This document shows positions 1-4,433 of a stretch of 8,473 nt of DNA, one piece after another. The position numbers were made by a program, and so were the translations under genes. Position 1 is the first letter of the stretch. Each line of letters starts with the position of its first letter. Source of the stretch: an uncultured Prevotellaceae bacterium (GTDB taxonomy: Bacteria; Bacteroidota; Bacteroidia; Bacteroidales; Bacteroidaceae); the NCBI GenBank assembly GCA_946413885.1, contig CAMKMK010000101.1:1-8473 (forward strand). Direction: 5' to 3'. The notes under the pieces were generated by a model. The model did no database searches. It saw nothing but the letters and a program-made list of their open reading frames with translations, and was not told the DNA's origin.

Positions 1-660
1 TCAGCAGATGGCAAGAAATATGCTACTGACTGCTTTGCCCAAGAAGATATAGAGGCGGTGGTAAAGACCTTGCCAGCCAAGAACACAGCTGACTTCCTCG
101 ATTGGTTTAAATATAGTGAAAACACTCTTGACGGCCAAAGCAGGAAAAAAGCCTATACGCTATGGGAAAGCAACCTTGTGGCTGACAAGGATGTGGGCAA
201 AGTGAAGGCTTTACAGCAGATTCACGCCTATCTTTTCGGAGGACTGTATGACTTTGCAGGCAAGATACGTACCAAAACTATCGCAAAGGGCAATACGCTA
301 TTCTGCTTAGCCGAGCATCTGCATAACTATTTGAAGACTGTTGAGGCTATGCCAGAGACAACTTTCGACGAGATTGTTGACAAATATGTAGAGATGAACG
401 CAGCGCATCCCTTCATGGAGGGCAACGGACGCTCTACACGCATTTGGCTCGACATGATATTCAAAAAACGTCTGAAAAGGTGCGTGGATTGGAGTAAGAT
501 AGACAAACGAGATTACCTTGATGCGATGGTATCAACCCATACGACGGATAGCAGTAAGATTCGCGAACTGTTACGTGGAGCACTTACCGACAAGATTGAC
601 GACCGCGAGATATTCATGAAGGGAATAGACTATTCTTATTATTATGAACAAACCGAGTGA
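1..660 (+). CDS. Fic-domain protein AMPylase, class III self-inhibited, with Bro-N-like N-terminal piece (5' end outside window)
   Basis: The frame is open from base 1, so the gene starts upstream; the GTG at 58 is only an internal codon. The visible part is 219 residues. Codons about 1-39 (ADGKKYATD, then VVKTLPAKNTADFLDWF) resemble the end of a Bro-N/DinD-type domain; this is a by-eye match. Codons about 45-219 follow the Neisseria NmFic type: LQQIHAYLFGGLYDFAGKIR, a flap near codons 90-105, and the complete active loop HPFMEGNGRSTR at codons 136-147 with catalytic His136. The C-terminus carries SYYYE (Ser212-Glu216), matching the (S/T)xxxE(G/N) inhibitory helix of class III Fic enzymes, whose glutamate blocks productive ATP binding; here Gln replaces G/N after the Glu. 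Such enzymes transfer AMP to cytoplasmic target proteins, and NmFic relatives modify GyrB. The target here is unknown. No antitoxin gene is visible. The Fic call is firm; the Bro-N fusion is less so. Confidence 0.9.
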   Translation, partial: SADGKKYATDCFAQEDIEAVVKTLPAKNTADFLDWFKYSENTLDGQSRKKAYTLWESNLVADKDVGKVKALQQIHAYLFGGLYDFAGKIRTKTIAKGNTLFCLAEHLHNYLKTVEAMPETTFDEIVDKYVEMNAAHPFMEGNGRSTRIWLDMIFKKRLKRCVDWSKIDKRDYLDAMVSTHTTDSSKIRELLRGALTDKIDDREIFMKGIDYSYYYEQTE

Positions 661-1146
661 GGTTTGTCGAACGCAGTTCAACAGGAGGGCGAAAGAAATG
701 GGCGAGATGGGATGAAGAAAAGTCCTTCGTCAGGGCAACCAACGGGTCATTCGTATAGAAGTCCTTTACTTCAGTAATCTGCTCGCTATGGATTCGTTGA
801 TTTACGGCATAGCCTTTTACGAGGTAGTCCTTGATGATGTTTCGTGCCCAGATACGGAAGGCAGTACCACGTTTACTATGAACACGATAGCCAACGGATA
901 TGATGACATCGAGATCGTAAAGAATATGTTCTTGAACTTGTGTCTTTCCCTCTAGTGCACCATGTCGAGTGGTATGTGCAAATTTTGCACTTACCAGTTC
1001 TTTCGCCTTCTAATCGAACTTGTGCAATTTTTGCACAGGTTGATTCCTTGGCCAATTCTTCAACCTTGTATATATTATCGATGTGACGGACTATTGAAGT
1101 TCTGTCCGTCTTCGGTCTGATATATTATGATTTTATTCTCTTCCAT
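614..1146 (-). pseudogene. Virulence RhuM family protein, degraded remnant
   Basis: This is the only gene-like content between the Fic gene and the aldolase. Reading leftward from ATG at 1146, MEENKIIIYQTEDG (to 1105) matches the usual RhuM N-terminus. The following 25-30 residues, which normally include a WLTQ.QMAELF segment, are missing and the frame shifts by one base. From 1103 a second frame gives RTSIVRHIDNIYKVEELAKE and then STCAKIAQVRLEGER. Near 1000 the frame changes again, and from 1009 a third frame gives AKFAHTTRHGALEGKTQ, YDLDVIISVGYRV and TAFRIWARNIIKDYLVKGYAV, the family's strongest signature. After about 770 the similarity stops. The frame runs on to a stop at 614-616 inside the 3' end of the Fic gene, so about 200 residues of a normal (about 330-residue) RhuM are absent. 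RhuM proteins often sit in mobile or phage-defence-like islands and their function is poorly defined. The right end is approximate. Confidence 0.8.
976..1037. repeat. Two near-palindromes with GTGCAA/TTGCAC arms inside the rhuM relic
   Basis: Bases 976-990 form a palindrome with 7-bp arms GTGCAAA/TTTGCAC around one central base. Bases 1021-1037 form a second, with arms TGTGCAA/TTGCACA around three bases. They are 46 bp apart and are followed (reading the minus strand) by similar codons, encoding AKIA..R.LEGER and AKFA..R..LEGKT. Both correspond to the same stretch of a RhuM protein. The block therefore looks like an imperfect duplication, or a recombination join of two rhuM alleles, at the point where the reading frame changes. 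A binding-site role cannot be excluded, but the coding origin explains the sequence. Confidence 0.55.
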
Positions 1147-1179
1147 ATCCTTTATAGTGAGCAAGAGAAGAGCTGAACA

Positions 1180-2220
1180 TTACAATCCCTCTATCGCTTG
1201 AATGAGCAGATCAACGTTGTGGGGCGGTGTGGCCCAACTGGTGCAGAAACGGACGGTGGTGTGGGAGGCATCAACGGGTTCCCAGACGCTGATGACGAAC
1301 TGCTGCTGGAGACGCTGGATGTGGTCGTTGGGCAGGGTGAAGAACTGCTGGTTGGTGGGGCTGGGGACTGCCTGAGGATATCCTTTTCTGAGCAGGGCAT
1401 CACGGATGCGGAGAGCCTGTTCGTTGGCATGACGGGCGAGACGGAGATAGAGGTCGTTCTGCATGAGTTCCTCGAACTGTATGCCTAACAGACGGCCCTT
1501 TGCCAACATTCCTCCACCTTGTTTTATATGGTAGCGGAAATCGCGTTTGAGGGCATCGTTGGTGATGACGACTGCCTCGCCAAAGAGGGCGCCTTGCTTG
1601 GTGCCTCCAATATAGAAGACATCTGCGATGCGGGCCAATTGGGGTAGGGTGATGTCGCTCTGGGGGCTGGCAAGGCCGTATCCCAGACGTGCTCCATCGA
1701 CGAAGAGCGGAATCTGATACTCAGAACAAACCTTGCGGATGTCAATCAACTCCTGACGTGAATAGAGTGTGCCATACTCGCTGGGATAACTGAGGTAAAC
1801 CATGCCTGGCTGGACCATGTGCTCAGGTTCGTCCTGACTGAAATGGAAAAGGAGGGCCTGACGTACTTGCTGGGCCGTGATGAGACCGTTGTGGGCATGG
1901 AGAGCAATCACTTTGTGGCCTGAATGCTCGATGGCTCCCGTCTCGTGGACGGCGATATGCCCTGTATGGGCTGCCACGACTCCCTGATGGGCTCTAAGGG
2001 TAGAAGAGATGACGGTAGCATTGGCTTGTGTGCCTCCTACCAGGAAATGAACATCGGCCTGTTGGGCTGTGAGTCCGCAAGTTTGCAGGATGAGCTGGCG
2101 GGCATGATCGCAGTGGGCATCCATTCCGTATCCTTCGTTCTGTTCGAGATTGGTGTCAACAAGACGTTGCAGAATCTCAGGGGCACACCCTTCGTTGTAA
2201 TCACACTGGAATTGTATCAT
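1180..2220 (-). CDS. ltaE: Low-specificity L-threonine aldolase / beta-eliminating lyase family (PLP)
   Basis: The 346-residue length is normal for the threonine aldolase family (fold-type I, cytoplasmic), which splits L-threonine or allo-threonine to glycine and acetaldehyde and can act on other beta-hydroxy amino acids. Visible landmarks are the phosphate-binding GGTQAN at 62-67, the HIAVHETGAIEHSGHK segment at 88-103 containing the ring-stacking His, FVDGARLGYG with Asp175 facing the PLP pyridine nitrogen, and YIGGTKQGALFGE with Lys208 as Schiff-base lysine. QGGGMLAKGRLLGIQFEEL (234-252) and a late VRFCTSW, whose Arg324 should hold the substrate carboxylate, follow. No key residue is missing. 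The ATG at 2220 has AAAGGA four bases upstream, unusually good for this phylum. It is divergent from the MBL-fold gene and followed after 33 bp by the rhuM relic on the same strand. Exact substrate preference cannot be read from sequence. Confidence 0.93.
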   Translation of the reverse strand: MIQFQCDYNEGCAPEILQRLVDTNLEQNEGYGMDAHCDHARQLILQTCGLTAQQADVHFLVGGTQANATVISSTLRAHQGVVAAHTGHIAVHETGAIEHSGHKVIALHAHNGLITAQQVRQALLFHFSQDEPEHMVQPGMVYLSYPSEYGTLYSRQELIDIRKVCSEYQIPLFVDGARLGYGLASPQSDITLPQLARIADVFYIGGTKQGALFGEAVVITNDALKRDFRYHIKQGGGMLAKGRLLGIQFEELMQNDLYLRLARHANEQALRIRDALLRKGYPQAVPSPTNQQFFTLPNDHIQRLQQQFVISVWEPVDASHTTVRFCTSWATPPHNVDLLIQAIEGL

Positions 2221-2249
2221 ATTATCCTTTGTGTTGAGTAATCTGTCTG

Positions 2250-2257
2250 CAAATGTA
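2250..2257 (-). promoter_or_regulatory. Probable -7 box of the aldolase promoter
   Basis: On the minus strand this reads TACATTTG, an exact TAnnTTTG match to the Bacteroidetes -7 element. Transcription would begin near 2243, giving a leader of about 22 bases. No good TTTG -33 box lies 19-21 bp upstream; the nearest candidate, TTTC (2272-2275), is only 14 bp away. Confidence 0.45.
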
Positions 2258-2288
2258 GCAATAATCTGTCAGAAAGGCGGCATGGGAT

Positions 2289-2319
2289 TTTGAAAATTCA
2301 GGAATATTTTGTTATTTTG
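2289..2319 (+). promoter_or_regulatory. Probable promoter of the MBL-fold hydrolase gene
   Basis: TTTG at 2289-2292 and TTATTTTG at 2312-2319 are separated by 19 bp. The -7 box departs from TAnnTTTG only at its second base. The start codon at 2344 would follow a leader of roughly 18 bases. Confidence 0.45.
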
Positions 2320-2343
2320 CCTTGAAATAAAGCATGAAAGACA

Positions 2344-3237
2344 ATGAACAGACGAAATTTCTTAGCTGCCTCAGCAACAGCATTAGTGGCAAGCGGCCTG
2401 AAGGCGAATCCTCTGTCTTCGAGTAACGAGGATGTGGAGAAAGGTCTCAGATTGCGTTTCTTGGGGACAGGAGCGGCAGATTGGAACGGGAAGGATGAAC
2501 GGGGCGAACTACGCAGACTCTCGAGCGTGCTGCTGGACAACCGTATCCTGATAGACTTTACCAAGACGGCGATGGACATGGTTCCTGAAGGGCTGAAGCC
2601 TGAGACGATCTTCTACACCCATTCACACGGCGATCATTTCAATGCGGAAGCAGCCTTGACGCTGGGAATCCGCACGGCTTACGTGAGCGAGACGTGGTGG
2701 GATCAGGCGGAGAAGAGTTTCCAGGCTGCCTCGAAGAAACTGGAAATAGAAAAGCCGCTGGTGATTCCTGTCTGTACGGGCCAACCTATCCCTTTGGGCG
2801 ACATCACTTTCACTCCTTTACCAGCCAATCACGCCACCAGTTACCTGCGCGAGCAGACCTTGATCTATCTGGTAGAGAAAGGAGAGGTAAGGATGCTTTA
2901 TGCCACAGATACAGGTGGAATACCAGCTGTAGCGGCAAGGATGGCAGGCATCGATGCCCATGTGTCAGGAAAGCCAATCACCGCATTGGTGATGGAGGCG
3001 ACGATGGGGCTGGAATACGAAGAAGACTTCCGACTCTATACCCACAGCAGCGTGGCATTGGTAAAGAGGACGGTAGATGTATTGACTTCAACCAATAGAT
3101 ACAATCCAAAACCTAATCAGCCTGTGTATCTGACACATATGGCTCGCTCACTACATGGAACAAAAGCCGAACTGGATGCCAATCTTCCCACTCCACTCAG
3201 GGCTGCATACGATGGGCTTGAAGTAGTGTTGAAGTAA
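2344..3237 (+). CDS. Exported metallo-beta-lactamase-fold hydrolase, PhnP/lactonase-like
   Basis: The product has 297 residues. The N-terminus MNRRNFLAASATALVASGLKA has a twin-arginine followed by a hydrophobic stretch, so Tat-dependent export to the periplasm is likely. The mature part opens with RFLGTGAADW and LRRLSSVLLDNRILIDF, the first strands of PhnP-like members (phosphoribosyl cyclic phosphodiesterase relatives). The metal site is intact: YTHSHGDHF gives His93, His95, Asp97 and His98, followed by His163 (ANHAT), Asp189 (ATDTGG) and His265 (LTHMARSLH), enough for two zinc or manganese ions. The substrate is not evident; a phosphodiester or a lactone are the obvious options. An ATG at 2334 is out of frame, so 2344 is the start; a weak GAAAG precedes it. 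No C-P lyase genes are nearby, which argues against a phosphonate pathway role. Confidence 0.85.
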   Translation: MNRRNFLAASATALVASGLKANPLSSSNEDVEKGLRLRFLGTGAADWNGKDERGELRRLSSVLLDNRILIDFTKTAMDMVPEGLKPETIFYTHSHGDHFNAEAALTLGIRTAYVSETWWDQAEKSFQAASKKLEIEKPLVIPVCTGQPIPLGDITFTPLPANHATSYLREQTLIYLVEKGEVRMLYATDTGGIPAVAARMAGIDAHVSGKPITALVMEATMGLEYEEDFRLYTHSSVALVKRTVDVLTSTNRYNPKPNQPVYLTHMARSLHGTKAELDANLPTPLRAAYDGLEVVLK

Positions 3238-3279
3238 TAAGAGAGACATCATGAGACGTGCCTCGAAAGAAGGCAAGGT

Positions 3280-3771
3280 TTAATGGGTTTCGTCCAGAAA
3301 TCGCAGGAAACACTCAAGGGCTCGTGTCGTGGCGTGAGCCGTGTTCCTCTCCCGTCTTTCTTCGAGCGTAAGGCAGGTGGAGTGAACCTCTTGAATCGAC
3401 CCCCATCCAATCCAGATGGTTCCTGAAGGAATCCCATTGGCTCCAGTTCCAGCATATCCAGTAGAAGCAATGGCGTAATCTGTGTGGAAAAGATGACAGG
3501 CTCCTCGAACCATTTGTTCCACCACAGGCTGGCTGACCACATCATACGTATCGATATCCTCCTGACGAACATCCAAATAGCGAACCTTCAGATAATCCTG
3601 ATAGGCTACCAATCCTCCCTGAAAATAATCGGAGGCTCCACTCACCTGAGTAAGGGTGGCAGCAATGCGTCCGCTGGTGCAACTCTCTGCAGTGGAGAGA
3701 GTCTTCCCCAATTCTACCATACGAGTCAAAATTTCTTGTGCAAGAGAGAAATTATCTGTAAACTTTTCCAT
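3280..3771 (-). CDS. CinA C-terminal domain protein, PncC-type nicotinamide-nucleotide amidase
   Basis: The 163-residue length matches stand-alone PncC proteins; the MoCF-like N-terminal half of full CinA is absent. PncC deamidates nicotinamide mononucleotide to nicotinate mononucleotide in pyridine-nucleotide salvage in the cytoplasm. Evidence is LSTAESCTSGRIAATLT at 25-41 with the conserved serine, GASDYFQGGLVAYQ at 45-58, STGYAGTGANGIPSGTIWIG at 103-122, and a C-terminal RRERNTAHATTRALECF. The glycine-rich motif is usually TGIAGPGGGTP, and here the proline is Thr and the loop is altered, so activity may be changed. The ATG at 3771 is preferred; an upstream TTG at 3780 would add only three residues. 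It converges on the MBL-fold gene (42-bp gap) and diverges from the discoidin gene. Confidence 0.85.
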   Translation of the reverse strand: MEKFTDNFSLAQEILTRMVELGKTLSTAESCTSGRIAATLTQVSGASDYFQGGLVAYQDYLKVRYLDVRQEDIDTYDVVSQPVVEQMVRGACHLFHTDYAIASTGYAGTGANGIPSGTIWIGWGSIQEVHSTCLTLEERRERNTAHATTRALECFLRFLDETH

Positions 3772-3790
3772 AAAAATCAACTTTCTGTGA

Positions 3791-3798
3791 CAAAGTTA
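3791..3798 (-). promoter_or_regulatory. Probable -7 box of the cinA-like gene
   Basis: The minus strand reads TAACTTTG, an exact TAnnTTTG. It would place the transcript start near 3784 and leave a leader of only about 13 bases. No TTTG -33 box is seen at the expected distance. It lies within about 10 bp of the -33 box of the divergent promoter, so both polymerases could not bind together. Confidence 0.45.
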
Positions 3799-3807
3799 CA
3801 CAAAAAC

Positions 3808-3839
3808 TTTGGATTATATCATCCGGAATTGTATCTTTG
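3808..3839 (+). promoter_or_regulatory. Bacteroidetes-type promoter of the discoidin-like gene
   Basis: TTTG at 3808-3811 and TATCTTTG at 3832-3839 are both exact matches to the -33/-7 consensus with a 20-bp spacer. Transcription should begin near 3846. This also decides the start of the downstream gene, because the frame is open far upstream but the transcript is not. Confidence 0.75.
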
Positions 3840-3864
3840 CGATGAAAAATTAACAAAAAAGGAC

Positions 3865-4383
3865 ATGAAAAGTATGATGAGAATTATGCTTACTGGCTTG
3901 GCTGCGATGACAATCTCAACGAGTGCAGTGGCTCAAACAGAGGAAAAGAAAGAATACACACGAGAGAAGATTCAACTGGTGGATGGTCCAACCAACATTG
4001 ATGATGAGTCGGCTGAAATGATAGCCGATGGGCACTACTACACAAAGTGGTGCTATGATAATGCCAGCGATTTACCCTATACGTTAATCGTCTCCACAAA
4101 AGAACCTATCCGACTGGGACAGTACGGACTGGTATCTGCGGAAGATTCATACTATTATCCAGGTCGTAATCCTTTGGATTGGCGTGTTTCAGGCAGCAAC
4201 GATAAGAAGAGTTGGACAAAACTGGATGAAAGAAAATTCAACTGGACGATGCGTGACGAGAACGAGCAGGAATACATCTTCAAGGTGAAAGATGCTGCAA
4301 GTTTCCGCTACTACAAATTCGAATTCCTGAAGATGCAGAAAGATACGAGAATCCAGTTGTCAGAAATCAATCTGTATAAATAG
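3865..4383 (+). CDS. Small secreted discoidin-like (F5/8 type C) protein
   Basis: The product has 172 residues with a signal peptide MKSMMRIMLTGLAAMTISTSAVA and likely signal peptidase I cleavage before Gln24. There is no lipobox Cys. The rest looks like one F5/8 type C/CBM32-like jelly-roll domain: ADGHYYTKWCYDN at 54-66 is the usual opening, WRVSGSNDKKSWTKLDE at 106-122 the central strand pair, and FRYYKFEFLK with RIQLSEINLYK at the C-terminus the closing strands. Such domains commonly bind galactose-type or other glycans, but no catalytic domain is attached, so a binding or surface role is inferred. The frame extends upstream to 3484 over the antisense of the cinA-like gene, but the promoter at 3808-3839 and the signal peptide place the start at 3865; 3874 or 3877 remain possible, since AAAAAAGG ends just two bases before 3865. 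Confidence 0.82.
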   Translation: MKSMMRIMLTGLAAMTISTSAVAQTEEKKEYTREKIQLVDGPTNIDDESAEMIADGHYYTKWCYDNASDLPYTLIVSTKEPIRLGQYGLVSAEDSYYYPGRNPLDWRVSGSNDKKSWTKLDERKFNWTMRDENEQEYIFKVKDAASFRYYKFEFLKMQKDTRIQLSEINLYK

Positions 4384-4407
4384 TTAGTTTGATATGGGAG
4401 GGAGGCT

Positions 4408-4433
4408 GAAGGACTCCAGTACAATCATCCTTC
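4408..4433. terminator. Weak candidate bidirectional terminator hairpin
   Basis: GAAGGA at 4408-4413 and TCCTTC at 4428-4433 can form a 6-bp stem with a 14-base loop in the 50-bp gap between the convergent discoidin and glycosidase genes. There is no clear T-tract on either side, so the placement is the main argument. Confidence 0.22.

Noticed and set aside
976..1037. Paired palindromes as an operator for an autoregulated toxin-antitoxin promoter
   Set aside because: They lie inside RhuM-derived coding sequence and encode recognisable family residues, with no nearby -7 box driving an intact gene.
1198..2241. Several plus-strand open frames (1198-1488, 1924-2241) opposite the aldolase
   Set aside because: They are antisense shadows of a well-conserved GC-rich gene with no domain pattern, signal or promoter of their own.
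3259..3275. Hairpin TGCCT/AGGCA between the convergent MBL-fold and cinA-like genes
   Set aside because: Only a 5-bp stem with no T-tract on either side; too weak to call a terminator.
3484..3864. In-frame upstream extension of the discoidin-like gene
   Set aside because: It lies antisense to the cinA-like gene, upstream of a consensus promoter at 3808-3839, and would bury the signal peptide. The real start is at 3865 or a few codons later.
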